A stretch of 64,000 bases of DNA, from contig NC_047063.1 of the NCBI RefSeq assembly GCF_902459465.1, positions 23,233,055 through 23,297,054 of the forward strand, given 5' to 3'. Position 1 is the stretch's first letter. The number at the start of each line of letters is the position of its first letter. The notes under the pieces are model-generated. The model did no database searches. It saw only the letters and a list, made by a program, of their open reading frames with translations, and was not told where the DNA came from. The translations under genes and the position numbers were made by a program. Shown piece after piece: positions 10,690 to 21,848 of this stretch. The DNA comes from Asterias rubens (lineage: Eukaryota > Echinodermata > Asteroidea > Forcipulatida > Asteriidae).

Positions 10690-11904
10690 AGGCACCTGGA
10701 AATAGGATTTTTTTCTTCTTTTAAACATAAGAGTATATGTTTATTAACAATAAAACAATTTTTTGAGTAATTGTTTGTCACGATTTATATGTTACAAAAA
10801 TTAATTAAGAGCTTGGGGGTTGACTCCGCCTACCCCTTTTGTGACGTAGGAAAAGGAAGACTTCGCCTCGACCAAACATAGACCCCCCTCGATGCGTAGA
10901 TAAACACGCGTGCAAAAGTACATGTAATTCTAAGACGTGAGTTTGTACGCTGCGAAAAAGGTATTTTTTTCTGGCATTTTTCCGGCAATGCCGACCAGGT
11001 GTATTGCTGCTGGATGCAGCAAAACAACTAAAGATGGGGTCAGTCTTCATCTGTTTCCTGCAGATCCCAAGTATAGGCGGTTGTGGGCTGCGAAAGTCAG
11101 ATTAACTAGAGCAAAGTGGTCCGGTCCGACGTCTTTTTCAGCGCTATGCAGCGAACACTTCGAGCCGTCGTGCTTCGAATCCGGGATACACCACTCATTT
11201 GACATGACGAGAAGAGCCATTCTTAAACACGACGCCGTCCCAACAATTTGTCCAGCTAGTGGGAAGTCGAAGAAGGTATCTGAAAGACGTGACGAACCCA
11301 GAGGAGCATTTGCTAAACGTGAAAAAATTCGGGTAAGTTTGAACTTTGAGGGTATGTTTTTAGCTTTTGCCAAGTGATACGATTTTTTGTTGGTACCGCA
11401 TGCGATTCACCGTGCGTGCAGGTCCTATGTGACCGTCCGCACATTATACAGCAGCCATAGTGCGTGCGTGCAGTCTGCTCCGTGGCCGTATTTCTATAAT
11501 AATACGTAGGCAGACCCACATCTTACAACCCATTTGGTCACTAAAAAGTCGCATAGTTAAATAAAAATAGCAGCAATAGCTTTTGTAAAAACCACTAGGC
11601 GTTCAACATGTTCAAGTTTCAATGTACGAATGTGTGTAAAATCGTGATTAAATTTGTTTTGATGTGCCATGTTCCCAGACGTAATGTACGGGGGCCTGAC
11701 TACAAATTTTCTCTTCAAATATCGCGACTTGAATTACGTCACGAACAGCGCCCTCTCGGGTCGGGGCCTACTCGTAAATTTGTAAATACAATCAAAACTA
11801 GTATTTTTACACCTTAGTTAACTTTTTATTCACATTCCTCTCATAAAAACACATATTTTAGTGACAAAAGCTTTATTTAAAAACAAAACCACTTCCAGGT
11901 GACT
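10690..11904. mobile_element. family F Kolobok/T2-like element carrying a THAP exon
   Basis: Flanked by TTAA at 10686-10689 and 11905-11908. Termini AGGCACCTGGAAATAG and the complement of AGTCACCTGGAAGTGG form inverted repeats. A shorter copy with the same termini lies at 54274-54842, flanked by TTAA inside a family E element, which proves TTAA target choice. TTAA targets together with a THAP domain are the signature of Kolobok transposons. The interior holds the THAP exon (10988-11332) but no DDE catalytic region, so it is a deletion derivative or a gene fragment bearer. Confidence 0.75.
10988..11332 (+). CDS. THAP-domain exon (115 codons, start ATG to splice donor)
   Basis: ATG 10988 follows CCGGCA in the family F element. 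The frame encodes a complete THAP zinc finger at residues 1-88: Cys5 and Cys10 (TRCIAAGC), Trp33, then CSEH (Cys54/His57), and the closing AVPTIC at 83-88. A basic tail follows, and the frame ends at a consensus donor, CGG/GTAAGT, phase 0. THAP domains bind DNA in the minor and major groove and occur in Kolobok and P transposases and in host regulators. The downstream acceptor partner may be the exon at 13394. Whether this is a transposase relic or the live first exon of a host gene is not decided by sequence alone. Confidence 0.8.
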
Positions 11905-11908
11905 TTAA

Positions 11909-12279
11909 AGGCAGTGGACACTATTGGTAATTACTCAAAATAATTATTCGCATAAAATCCTACTTGGTGACAAGTAATGGGGAGCTGTTGGTAGTATACA
12001 ACATTGTGAGAAACGGCTCCCTCTGAAGTAACGTAGTTTTCGAGAAAGTATTAACTTTCCACGAATTTGATTTCGAGACCTCAGATTTAGAACTTGAAGT
12101 CTCGCATCTGAAAGCACATAACTTCGTGTGACAAAGGTTTTTTTTTTTTACATTCATATCTCGCAACTTCGACGAACACTTGAGCTATAATTTTCACAGG
12201 TTTGTTATTTTATGCATATGTTAAGATACACCAAGTGAGACGACTGGCCTTTGACAATTACCAATAGTGTCCACTGCCT
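11909..12279. mobile_element. family A TTAA MITE, adjacent to element F
   Basis: Both termini are present (AGGCAGTGGACACTATTGG and the complement of the same), with TTAA on both sides. The left TTAA is shared with the end of element F, so the two lie head to tail on one TTAA. Confidence 0.9.
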
Positions 12280-12394
12280 TTAAAGCAAAATACAAAAGAC
12301 AAACAGGGAGGTCGACACTTAAAGACAATAAACTAAACAATAACAAATAAAAACATACACTTATATTAAAACAGTTTTGATGAGGAGAGGGTCT

Positions 12395-12658
12395 ATTTGA
12401 GCTCAATTGGTCGTCGAAGTTGCGAAATAAAAATGAAAGAAGTAGTGTGCTTTCAGATGCTTGATTTCAGTACCTCAAAATCTTATTTTGAGGTATCTAA
12501 ATCAAATTTGTGGTAAATTACTTCTTTCTCGAAAACTGCGTTACTCTAGAGAGAGCCGTTTTCTCACAATGTTTTATACCAGCAACCTCTCCTCACTCGT
12601 TACCAAGTAAGGTTTTATGCTAGTTTATTTTGAGTAATTACCAATGATGTCCACTGCC
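12395..12658. mobile_element. family A MITE, truncated, opposite orientation
   Basis: Only the part from GAGCTCAATTGGTCGTCG to the right terminus TGTCCACTGCCT/TTAA remains. Confidence 0.8.
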
Positions 12659-13393
12659 TTTAACGCTTAGGCTATATGCAGATTTACCTGCTTTTAGTTA
12701 TAATGGAAATTTGCTATAATTTTTCAATTTAAACCGTGAAGCTGCAGCGCTTAGGTATTGGCCCCATTGGAACATGTTACGTCGGCAACAAACGCCCCGG
12801 AGAAAAGTTAAAGAGGAAGGGAAACTATCAAAGGGTTTGGTTTAATAATTACTTTTTTGGAGTGAAAATTAGAGCATGACGTCATTGCACGTTAACAAGG
12901 TTCTTAAACTTCGGCTTTGGCTAAAAATACATACTGCTCCAAAATGCATAGCGTATGACGCGCGTGAGGCCCAAGCCGAGGTTTGAGTATGAAGAAGTTT
13001 GTTTTCCCTCCATGGTTTAAGAAAGGCCCCTGGTGGGATCCAGGGATAAAATAAGTACATCACACCATGGAGGAAAATAACAAATTTCCTCCATGATCAC
13101 ACCATGGATTCTCACTGCGTGTGTGCCGACACTCTGCGTTGTACGCGTAGATGATGAACAAGGCGTCCGGACGCGCAACGAACATCGTTCTCAGCCAACA
13201 CACTGACTACTGTTTTCGTAATTGTATTCCTTTGCATTTTGCAACACACTAAAAAATGGAGAATTAACGTACAGTGCTGTCCCACATTGTAAGTGTTGAT
13301 CAAACCAACAAGGAACAAACGACAAAGCAGCCTTATTGCAGATCAATCAAATGAATTCGAGAAAATGGAAATCGTCTGCTAAATTTTGGGAAG

Positions 13394-13570
13394 TTCAATC
13401 GAAAAATGTTGGTGACAAAGACTGCCGCTCCTCGTTCTGCCCGTGATCGTTTGGTTGACATGACAGAGCCGCCGTTAGGGACAAGTGAAGATGGTACGGA
13501 TCAATCGCTACTTCATGGAGGTGCGGCGGGGCGTGTGGTTACTACCTCTGGTCCAAAAAAGGTCACGCGG
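13394..13570 (+). CDS. possible exon, unknown gene (exon B of the THAP series)
   Basis: A GC-rich frame of 59 codons (FNRKMLVTKTAAPRSARDR..., ...TTSGPKKVTR) is bounded by a plausible acceptor, AAATTTTGGGAAG, and a consensus donor, CGG/GTAAGA. Both boundaries are phase 0. An in-frame stop lies just upstream, so the sequence is an exon or starts at ATG 13406. It would join the THAP exon without changing frame. The protein is hydrophilic and shows no known domain. Confidence 0.5.
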
Positions 13571-13784
13571 GTAAGACATTCAATTCGAAGACGTTTATTC
13601 CATACTCTTTTTGGAAAAAAATTCAGTGTGAGATTTCAGCAAGGTCATACAAAGGTTACAATATCAAAAGCGCATAAAAGTATTCAAAATAAATATAATT
13701 GTTAAAGCAAATATTAAACAAATAAATAACAACAGAGGAGCGAGAACATGAGGCTGTTAGAGTAAGCCTAGTTTTTTTTATAGA

Positions 13785-13818
13785 CAGACAAACAAACAAA
13801 CAAACAAACAAACAAACA
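13785..13818. repeat. (CAAA)n microsatellite
   Basis: About eight CAAA units in a row. Confidence 0.9.
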
Positions 13819-14331
13819 GTGAATCACGGAACAAGGACAAGCAGAGGAGACGCTCGATGACATTACAAAATGCTGACGACAAAAAAAACCGAAGCAATAA
13901 AGTACCAGGGTACATGTAGACGACAAAAGTAAACATAAGTAGTGAGGAGAAAACATCTATGTTACTTAGTGAGAGAGAACTTATTTTCCATTCGAAGCTA
14001 AAGTAAGCCCCACTTTGTAAAAGTAATCAAGTTCACTTACCGTGGTAAGGGCCCGATTCGTGGTGAAAACACAACCGAAGAACACTACGGCTCGACTGAC
14101 TGGACATCAGGAAATAAACTCTAAGAGTCTTCCCCACTAGAAATCACAACCCACTCACCCTTAGAATCCCTTCCTCTAGAACCAACGCCTTTCATAAATC
14201 TTACTTTCCCAATACGGCTAAAGACTGGAATTCACTCCCCTACTACCAGCATCACTAGCCCCACTAAGTTTCGGCGTACACTCATAATATGTACTCAAAA
14301 AACTGATTAGGAGTTCCTCGCCTCCTGACCT

Positions 14332-14566
14332 GGGCCCCATTTCATAGAGCTGCTTAGCACAACAATTTGCTTAGCATGAAATTTCTTCCTTGATAAAAAA
14401 AGGATTACCAACCAAATTTGTTGCATATTGCTTGTTAGGTACTCAGCTGTTGTTTGCTTATCCTGAAAATCACGCAAACATTTGGTTGGTAACCCTGTTG
14501 TTATCAAGGCAAAAGACTTCATGCTAAGCAAATTTTTGTGCTTAGCAGCTCTATGAAATTGGGCCC
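14332..14566. mobile_element. family E MITE, complete copy
   Basis: Termini GGGCCCCATTTCATAGAGC and complement, subterminal GCTTAGCACAA, and an interior inverted repeat around GCTAAGCAAA. About 235 bp. This copy is a good reference for the family. Confidence 0.85.
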
Positions 14567-14725
14567 TGACCTCATTGAGTGTTGTTCCTAGTAAGGAGCC
14601 GATTAATCATCATATCAAGATAAAGACTACTGGATTGCTCCCGAGTCAAGCAGCAAAAGCGCAAACTTGATAGCCTCAAGACCGAGTTTGATGTATTTTT
14701 CTTTTTTCTTATTTTTTCTCTACAG

Positions 14726-15004
14726 GGTTTGCCTAGCTCTATCCAGAAGCCAAATGACCTGCAATGCATTACATCCAATGTGGCCAGTGGTCATCATGTG
14801 ACCACCGAGACGTTAGATCTACGCCTCGGTGGTGTCCATCGTCAGCAGGAAAGTAGGCCTGTATGTAACATGAACGCGACGTTGTTACCAGTGATAGATG
14901 ATTGCGGCTACACTGAAGGTGATCAGCCTCCAGAGGGCGTGAGAGGGCATAACTGTCCTTTACCGCTTCATCATACTCTGCCCCGATCTAAGAAAACTAC
15001 AAAG
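14726..15004 (+). CDS. possible exon, unknown gene (exon C of the THAP series)
   Basis: A strong acceptor (TTTTTTCTCTACAG) and donor (AAG/GTAACA) bound 93 codons in phase 0-0 (GLPSSIQKPNDLQCITS..., ...PLHHTLPRSKKTTK). Base composition is clearly raised against the flanks. No domain recognised; the stretch is polar with three Cys and a basic end like that of exon B. Splice phases are compatible with exon B before and the exon at 17515 after it. Confidence 0.65.
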
Positions 15005-15249
15005 GTAACACGATTACACTGGATGGAGCTCTAGTTAGCCTTTTCCAACCGGACACTTTCGATAATTATTGTCAAATACAAGGGTCAAATACCAGTCGAT
15101 GTTTTGAAACATTAGGGTTTGACTAACCACACATAATTATACCACCGAGATATACGACCCTAAGTTGACCAACCGTAGTAACTCAAATGATTTGTTAGCA
15201 AACAAACTTCTGTATCTGTATGGTACTGCACACAAACTCCACTATCGGG

Positions 15250-15575
15250 ATATCAATGGTGGTAACTTACTTGGTATCGAGCAATTCAGATCCCTCCTGC
15301 TGATAGTATAATACATTGTGAGAATCGGCTCCCTCTGCAGTAATGTAGTTTTTGAGAAAGAGGTAATTTCTCACCCAATTATTATAAAGAGCAGACTTGA
15401 AGTTTTTAGAGGCATCTGAAAGCACACAAATTAAAATATGTGCAACAAGCAAGGTTTTTTTTCCATTCATTATTCTCCTGCAACTTTGATGGCCAATTGA
15501 GCAAAACAAAATCACAGATTTGTTATACATGCATTACACATTGGGACACACAAACATTGGTCTTTTGTGTCCAGT
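15250..15575. mobile_element. family A-related MITE, diverged
   Basis: Keeps the TTACTTGGTATCGAG, CGGCTCCCTCTG and AAAGCACACAAATT blocks of the family A body. Termini are not recognisable. Confidence 0.65.
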
Positions 15576-15796
15576 ACAATTTTTCTTGGAAAAAGATATT
15601 CTTATGAATAAGGCCCATTAGGACCAAAGCAATGTACGAGTTTATGTTTTCGGCACGATAGAGCTACACCTACCCCAGCAAAAACAAAAACCATCACTCG
15701 ATCATAAAATTCAGTTCAATTTTAATTGTCTGTATAAAGTTCAACGTAAGTAGTCGGCTTCCAGAGCTGCACCACTCTCCATTATGTCCCAACAAG

Positions 15797-15898
15797 GGAG
15801 GATCTGCCGTTCAGATTGACTTCCTATTGACGGTAGAGGGCCAGGATTTACGACTTCCTCCTCCGCGTACAAAGACTGGGCCCAGAAGGTTTACCGAG
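15797..15898 (+). CDS. weak exon candidate (exon D of the THAP series)
   Basis: A GC-rich block of 34 codons (GGSAVQIDFLLTVEGQDLR..., ...GPRRFTE) in phase 0, bounded by CCCAACAAG and a non-ideal donor, GAG/GTTGGT. It stands out by composition between two MITEs. It could equally be a relic. Confidence 0.25.
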
Positions 15899-15934
15899 GT
15901 TGGTTTTTGGACTGATTTTTCTCTCTTTACTGTA

Positions 15935-16195
15935 GTTGACACTATTGGCAATTACTCAAAATAATTATGACCATAATACCTCTCTTGGTGACGAGTAATG
16001 GGGAGAGGTTGATATTAAAAAACATTGTGAGAAACAGCTCCCTCTGAAGTGCCATAGTTAAAGAGAAAGACGTAATTTTCCACGAATTTGATTTTCGAGA
16101 CCTCAGATTCAGAATTTGAGGTCTCGAAATCAAGCATCTGAAAGGACACAACTTCGTGTGACCATGGTGCGATAAGGGTGTTTTTTCGTTGCATT
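15935..16195. mobile_element. family A MITE, right end missing
   Basis: Starts AGTTGACACTATTGGCAATT and keeps the central GAGACCTCAGATT hairpin. It breaks off after AAGGGTGTTTTTTCG. Confidence 0.8.
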
Positions 16196-16199
16196 TCCT

Positions 16200-17500
16200 T
16201 CATTTTTGTTAAACCTCATATTTTTGACTTTACCTTATTACGGCGAACAGCGTGAGTTCACAAAGGTTAAGGAAACCCACCCAGTTTCATAGGAATATTG
16301 TGTGAGTCAGACATTCTATTTTATTTTAAAAACATATTTTCAACCATATTAATTCACAACTCAACTCAATTCATTTCAATTTTTGTTTATTTTAAGAAGT
16401 ACGTAACCGAATAAAAAGTAAAAGACAAGTTATTTGGTCTACAATTAAATTACGTTAAAATAAATATATATTATTTTAAATACAATATCAAAAAGAGTAA
16501 TTGGGTGAAGAAGACAAACAGGGATGGTGAAATCAGCATGAAACAAGATACAAAAATACTGATAGTCACAAAATTTAAAAGAGGGTAAAAACTATTTCTA
16601 TAACCAAAATTTCAAAGGCAACGTGTCACACGATCATTTGCGGATTGTAGTTGTACAGTTAAATTATTCCAATTTTCAACTCCCTTGAGCACTATCAAAT
16701 TAGCTATCTCAATTTTACCATGGGCAAAATTTGTCTAATGCGACCCTAACAATGGACAACAAAATGTCAACATAAAATAAATATCGAACATTTACTAAAC
16801 GCGCTTGTAATGCCATCATGTATTGATAGCTGGTTGTTGGTTAAGACATGCTTCAGTGCTAGAATGACTTAGCGTCAACAAGTCTACTTCAACTAACTTG
16901 GACATAATTAAAATTGAGCCATGACACTTAAAGTGCTTACCTTTTAAAATGCCAAACATGTCACACAATAAATTCACATTAGCAATTTATTTCTTCAAAC
17001 ACAAGCAGTGATGAGCGTTCCCCCTGCATGCGTTTGTTCAGAGTGGTCGCACCAGTTCAAATGACTTAACCACACTCATTTTGTGTGTATTTTTCAGCAA
17101 ACACTTATTATTTTTCTTTTCAGTGTGTACCTTTTTAGTTTTGCTGACCCTTTCAGCTTCCATGTAAGATTGTTATGTGTGGATGATCCAACTACACTGG
17201 TTCTCTTACGTCTGTATTATAGTTCACGCAATGTACCCCATGCACAAACACTAGACTCTATAAAATGCGTCTGAACCAACATTATTTTTCGCCTCCAACC
17301 ACCGGTTCTTTATTCAGAACCAACACTACTCAGCTCAAAAGAGATGTTCACATTGTGTTACCGCAAATCTCATTTAGCTGTACATCCAAATGCAAAGTTA
17401 CAAATCCTACTTCATTACATCTCGTTGCTAACTCAATTCTGACCTACAAATCAACACATTGATAAAGTGACCGACCGATCTATGACCCTAATACCTTCGA
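16200..17500. other. AT-rich stretch, no gene recognised
   Basis: Open frames near 17083-17462 are low in GC and have no splice or domain support. Nothing else was seen. Confidence 0.4.
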
Positions 17501-17514
17501 CTCATTATTCACAG

Positions 17515-17649
17515 AAAACCAATAATCGACTGAATATCGAGAGGGATACCATGGACTTTGGTCTTCTTCAAGATGGCGATGACATCACGACTCTAGAGAA
17601 GAGTTTGAAGACAATGCTTCTGTGTCAGTCGATGGGGATATGTATTGAG
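17515..17649 (+). CDS. possible exon, unknown gene (exon E of the THAP series)
   Basis: An acceptor (CATTATTCACAG) and a consensus donor (GAG/GTAAGAGG) enclose 45 codons in phase 0-0: KTNNRLNIERDTMDFG, then LLQDGDDITTLEKSLKTML, then CQSMGICIE. Acidic and helix-prone; no domain recognised. Same strand and phase as the exons at 13394 and 14726. Confidence 0.55.
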
Positions 17650-17700
17650 GTAAGAGGGACTTCAAACACATTCGGATTTAGACGTATTGACAACTCGTTA

Positions 17701-18455
17701 AAGTCACTTGACACCTTTGGTAATTGTCAAAGACCAGTCTTTTCACTTGGTGTATCTCAACATATACATACAATAACAAACCTGTGAAAATTTGAGCTCG
17801 ATTGGTCGTTGGAGTTGCGAGATAGCTACGAAAGAAAAATCACCCTTGTCACACGAAGTTGTGTGCTATCAGATGCTTGATTTCGAGACCTCAAACTCTA
17901 AACTTGAGGTCTCGAAATCACATTCGTGGAAAATTATACTTCTTTCTCGAAAACTACGTCACTTCAGAAGGAGCCGTTTCTCACAATGTTTTATATTGTA
18001 ATAACTGACACACAGATCCTTGTCATTTGATTGGTGGAACTTACTTCACGTGACATTCACTATTACTCCCATCCGCACCGGCGATCAAAAAGACCTATTC
18101 GCCCATGGGGAATAGCATTTCCCATTCAACAGTTAGAATCATCCTTGTTCCCAATGTTTTTGAGCAGTACAGCGCCGCTGCTAAAACAAAGGAGCACCTG
18201 TGCAAAAGGTTGTGATCCGATTTGTGCATTGTTGTCGCTACGCGGCGCTATATGATTTTTGGTTGTCAGTAATTTGTGTGATTTTTCATAATGTTATACT
18301 TTTAAAATACATCAAATGACAATATCTATATGTCAATGATATAATACAATTATTGCGTGGCTTTAATTCGTGGAATGGAAGGAATATTACTCGTTACCAG
18401 GTAATGTTTTATGCTGATAATTATTTTGAGTAGTTACCTATAGTGTCCACTGCCT
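17701..18455. mobile_element. family A MITE split by an insertion of about 390 bp
   Basis: The left part runs to about 17996 (AATGTTTTATA) and the right part resumes at about 18388 (ATTACTCGTTACCAGG) and ends TGCCT/TTAA. The insert starts near GACACACAGATCCTTGTCATTTGATTGG, a sequence also seen near 22957. About 18 bp of the host element are missing at the junction. Confidence 0.7.
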
Positions 18456-18553
18456 TTAAATGTTTGTCCGGTTATTAAAAAATATAGTGTTCCGATTCTC
18501 ACGACACTTGCAATGTTCACGCGAGACTGAAGCCCCCCCCCCCAGACTACGAA

Positions 18554-18735
18554 ACGATGGCCCTTCTCAAAACCACGGCTTCGGCTTTGAAATCGGCTTC
18601 AGGCTCCGTCCTCTTGTCTGAGGCCCCGAGCACGTACGCAAAGCACGCGCAAAAACAAATAAACAACCGCGTTTACCAAAGCTAGCCTGAGCCGAATATG
18701 GAGCTGAAACCGTAGATTCGAAAAGGGCTGCCAGC
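18554..18735. repeat. inverted-repeat element with GGCCCTTCTC ends
   Basis: GGCCCTTCTCAAAACCACGG on the left and TCGAAAAGGGC on the right. The left arm recurs at 24491 (GGCCCTTTTCGAAACAACGG), and the CGGCTTCGGCTTTG core recurs in part near 12906. Confidence 0.5.
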
Positions 18736-18739
18736 AGGA

Positions 18740-19420
18740 ACCTCGCGCGAGAGCAGTGATCTCGTGAGAGCATGTCTTCGAAAGCGGGGTGCTAGAAAGT
18801 ATTATGCTATCATGATATTAACAACTTTTCCACAAGTCTAACTCAGACTAGGAGTTGACCATTAATAAGGCAGGGGTGTAGTCTCACTACCTTGTGAACT
18901 GACAAAGATGTGTAGTGATCTCGGGAGTGGTGGTTGAATATTTTCACTTTGAAAGCTCTTCGATTATATGAAGTTCACAGTGAGAAGTATTTCATAAGTT
19001 AGACTGCTCAACAGCTTTTTGGCATATAGTTATAGCAACTCACTTCCGTAATAAATAAATAACTCATTGATTGCTCATCATGGAGGGAATCTCTACAAAA
19101 TGGCCGCTAATATACTTAGTGAACTTTACGTTTTGACGACTTTCACGACCAGTAATGGCGACATCTGCTGTGTGATGAATTACGGGTTGTATGTGCGCAT
19201 TACGGAAATCCTCCATCAAAAACAATGACAAAGAGATAACAGGTGTAAGTTGCTATACGAAAAGGAGTACACGTATTTGTAGCCTCTTTCTTTAATGGGG
19301 TATTCCCGTAATGGTGTCTTTGTCGAAAGACAAAAATAATCGGCGGTCGCAAAGAGGAGACTAGTTTCCACAACCAGCGTTTTGACACCTATTCAGCCAA
19401 AACCAGTGTTTAGGTTGGTG
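18740..19420. other. intergenic, relics only
   Basis: Fragments of the 2534-2747 palindrome lie at 18745-18845. The rest up to the glycosyltransferase shows nothing recognisable. Confidence 0.4.
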
Positions 19421-19425
19421 AAGGG

Positions 19426-20676
19426 TCATACAACCTTCTTGATTTGAGAAAGTCTAGCCGCACTTCTCTTCCAAATTCTGACAAGACGGTCGTCCACCTT
19501 ATTGTGCTGATGGTCTGAGATCACTGCCTGACCCTTTGTAAGGGCGCCATCTATCGATCCATCACTTCTCAAGTTCACATACTGGACGTACCCTCGCACG
19601 AATTTGGGTACAACTCCAACTCTCTTCATGACCAGGCCTGTGTAGACGTCATCCCACGGTAGGAACCGGACGTGCACGGACTCTCGAAAGACCCTAGCCG
19701 CAACGTCTGCGGACATTACGTAGCACGCACCGGTGAAGAACGGCGCGTACGTAGGCTCCGGGTACAGGTCCAGCGACGTGTGCCACTTCTTGTGCTGGTC
19801 ATTCGGGTTCCGGACCGGCACCACCTTGGAGCGGAGGTTTCCCTCGGCGTAACCCTTCCTCGGTTTGCCGACCAGTCGACGGACCATGTTGTGCACGCTG
19901 ATAAGCATGTCGGCATCAACGCTGGCAACGTATTCCGCATCGGGACAGAATTGGGCTGCCCACTTGAAACCCATCAGGGTTTTGAACGTCAAATTGGCGT
20001 ACGCTTCAACGAAGTTCTCTCGTACAATGTCACGTCGCTTCGTGTTCTCTTCGGCCACCAATCTATCTTTGGTGGCATTACCACTCTCGCCCACCAGGAA
20101 CATCGTTAACGTTCTTCTGCCGTCGACCTCCTTCACCCCACCCCATGTTTGACGTATCAGTGAACGGTCAAACGTATCGCCTGGACTACACTTGACAAGT
20201 AACAAAAGAAATACCCTCTTGTCTGTCTTATTGTCGAGACAGGCATCTTCGTTGGACAGAGTGAAGTTGAACGGGTGTGGGTTTAGCACCTCGTCAGAGA
20301 ACAGAGGTGGTTTAGTAGCTTTCTCGGGGAGCCCAGAAGCTTTGGTTGTTACTTTTAAGGTTCCATTAGGTGAGGCAGACCGTTGAGCTTCTCTCTCACT
20401 GGGAGAATCCCGAGCGCTTGTTGCGTTTGTTGGTGTCGATGCCGTCACAAAGGGGTGGTGGTGGTGAACGGTCGGGTTGGACCGGGTCAAAAGAGTCCAA
20501 TGTTTTCTTTTATCAAGGTTCTGATGCGGAAGCATCTTGAGGTATTCCGTGATGACCGTTTCGCTGCTTAGTGGTGTTATGAAGTCTGCGGAGAAATACA
20601 GGACGGTGAGAGAGATCACCACGAGGCACCACAGACTGGCAACTTTCAAAACCCTGCGTTTCGTTAAGTACCTCAT
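19426..20676 (-). CDS. beta-1,3-galactosyltransferase-like GT31 glycosyltransferase
   Basis: A 416-residue type II Golgi protein. Residues 1-11 are a basic cytosolic tail (MRYLTKRR), 12-31 a membrane anchor (VASLWCLVVISLTVLYF), then a Ser/Thr/His-rich stem to about 150. The GT31 catalytic domain starts near RVFLLLLVKC. Family motifs are IRQTWG (174-179), the metal- and UDP-sugar-binding DxD as DADM (254-257), FFTGACYVMS (313-322) and PWDDVYTG (340-347). The start is the ATG at 20676; the frame continues upstream only by a non-ATG codon, and CTTTTGCAG/ACACTCAG just above the ATG looks like a 3' splice site, so a noncoding first exon is likely. Several NxS/T sites lie in the stem. It probably adds Gal or GlcNAc in beta-1,3 linkage; the exact sugar is not readable. 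Confidence 0.9.
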   Translation of the reverse strand: MRYLTKRRVLKVASLWCLVVISLTVLYFSADFITPLSSETVITEYLKMLPHQNLDKRKHWTLLTRSNPTVHHHHPFVTASTPTNATSARDSPSEREAQRSASPNGTLKVTTKASGLPEKATKPPLFSDEVLNPHPFNFTLSNEDACLDNKTDKRVFLLLLVKCSPGDTFDRSLIRQTWGGVKEVDGRRTLTMFLVGESGNATKDRLVAEENTKRRDIVRENFVEAYANLTFKTLMGFKWAAQFCPDAEYVASVDADMLISVHNMVRRLVGKPRKGYAEGNLRSKVVPVRNPNDQHKKWHTSLDLYPEPTYAPFFTGACYVMSADVAARVFRESVHVRFLPWDDVYTGLVMKRVGVVPKFVRGYVQYVNLRSDGSIDGALTKGQAVISDHQHNKVDDRLVRIWKRSAARLSQIKKVV

Positions 20677-20687
20677 AGTTCTGAGTG

Positions 20688-20697
20688 TCTGCAAAAG
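20688..20697 (-). promoter_or_regulatory. probable 3' splice site upstream of the GT31 start codon
   Basis: TCTTTTGCAG on the minus strand lies about 12 bp before the ATG. It implies a 5' UTR exon further upstream. Confidence 0.4.
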
Positions 20698-20979
20698 ATT
20701 TACAGATGATTTCACAGATTCAAATGCTTGCAGTGAGCCCACGTTCGGTTATCAGACTGCCCAATCTGTGGAAAAAAAAACAAATGTGAATAATAATAAT
20801 AATGATGGGTAGGCCCTCTGTATATTTGTGCAAATTTCCTTGTTAACAGTTTCGGCAAATAATGCTCATACACGATAAACAAAGACCAACCATAATTGCT
20901 AAGAACCCATGCTTCAACAAAAGTGTCCTCTTGTAGTACGGAAGTACCCCTACCCTAAACTCCTTGGAAGACTTCTTAA

Positions 20980-21348
20980 AGATGCTATGTCAGATTTTTG
21001 GCCCCAAACATTAAAAAATAGAATTTTTTGAGTGAATGGTATTTAAAAGAGTATCACCCCACTATAACGAAAAAAAGTTTAACTTCTACTTTTAATGGTC
21101 ATGAACCATGACAAAAATTTAAAACGTTTCTTATAAAACACATAAGAATTGGTCACGTGATATATTGTCGGGATCCCGACAAAAACTAATTTTGAGCACT
21201 TTATTTCACTGCTACTAATAATTGGCGGACTTTTTCGAGCTATGGCTCAAATGAAAGCTTGTAACCTTCTCGACCCCCATCAGAATACCTATTGAATTTT
21301 AAATCAAAATTGTTGGGTCAAATCGGCCAAAAATCTGACATAGCATCT
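20980..21348. mobile_element. family I TTAA MITE
   Basis: A perfect 24-bp terminal inverted repeat starting AGATGCTATGTCAGATTTTT. The left flank is TTAA and the right flank TCAA (one mutation). About 370 bp. Same AG start and TTAA target as families A, B, C and F. Confidence 0.8.
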
Positions 21349-21632
21349 TCAAGATTCCAAACACCTAAACGAAGACAGCAGAGTGTGTGGTATTGGGGTG
21401 CACATTATCATCCCCTATACCGAGAACCGAGTAATGTGCTTAGTCTTGATTCGCAACGTTTGTTAAACTGGTCGCCGAAATCGCAAAAACACGCATTACT
21501 GTCCGCAGCACGATTAACTAGTGACGAAATATCTGTACCAAACAAACATCTCGTTCTGTTTCGATCCAAATTAATGTAGACTTGCCCAGTCCTTCCAAGT
21601 CAGCCTCCAAAACACTCCATGATGGCCCTCTA

Positions 21633-21787
21633 TACGCCTCTCTTAATATTTATGCATGAGGTACGTCACAATGCTAACTCAAAACGAGGCGATGGGCGCA
21701 GCCACTGCAAGTGATGGGGGAAGTGCGCCCATAGCCTCGTTTTGGGTAAGAATTATGACGTCATGCATAAGTATTAAGAGAGGCGTG
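21633..21787. mobile_element. family H foldback MITE
   Basis: Ends ACGCCTCTCTTAATA and complement. Inner arms ATGCATGAGGTACGTCA and AAAACGAGGCGATGGGCGCA are matched by their complements. Nearly the whole element folds. Confidence 0.75.
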
Positions 21788-21848
21788 CAACAAAACAGGG
21801 TCGCCAATCAACATGATAGTATAGGCCTATTATAGACTGTTCACTTAA

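Noticed and set aside
20677..20742. Longer N-terminus of the glycosyltransferase
   Set aside because: The extension starts at GTG, not ATG, and a 3' splice site lies just before the internal ATG at 20676.
21292..21579. 95-codon plus-strand frame
   Set aside because: It begins inside the right terminus of the family I MITE; the rest lacks any recognisable feature.
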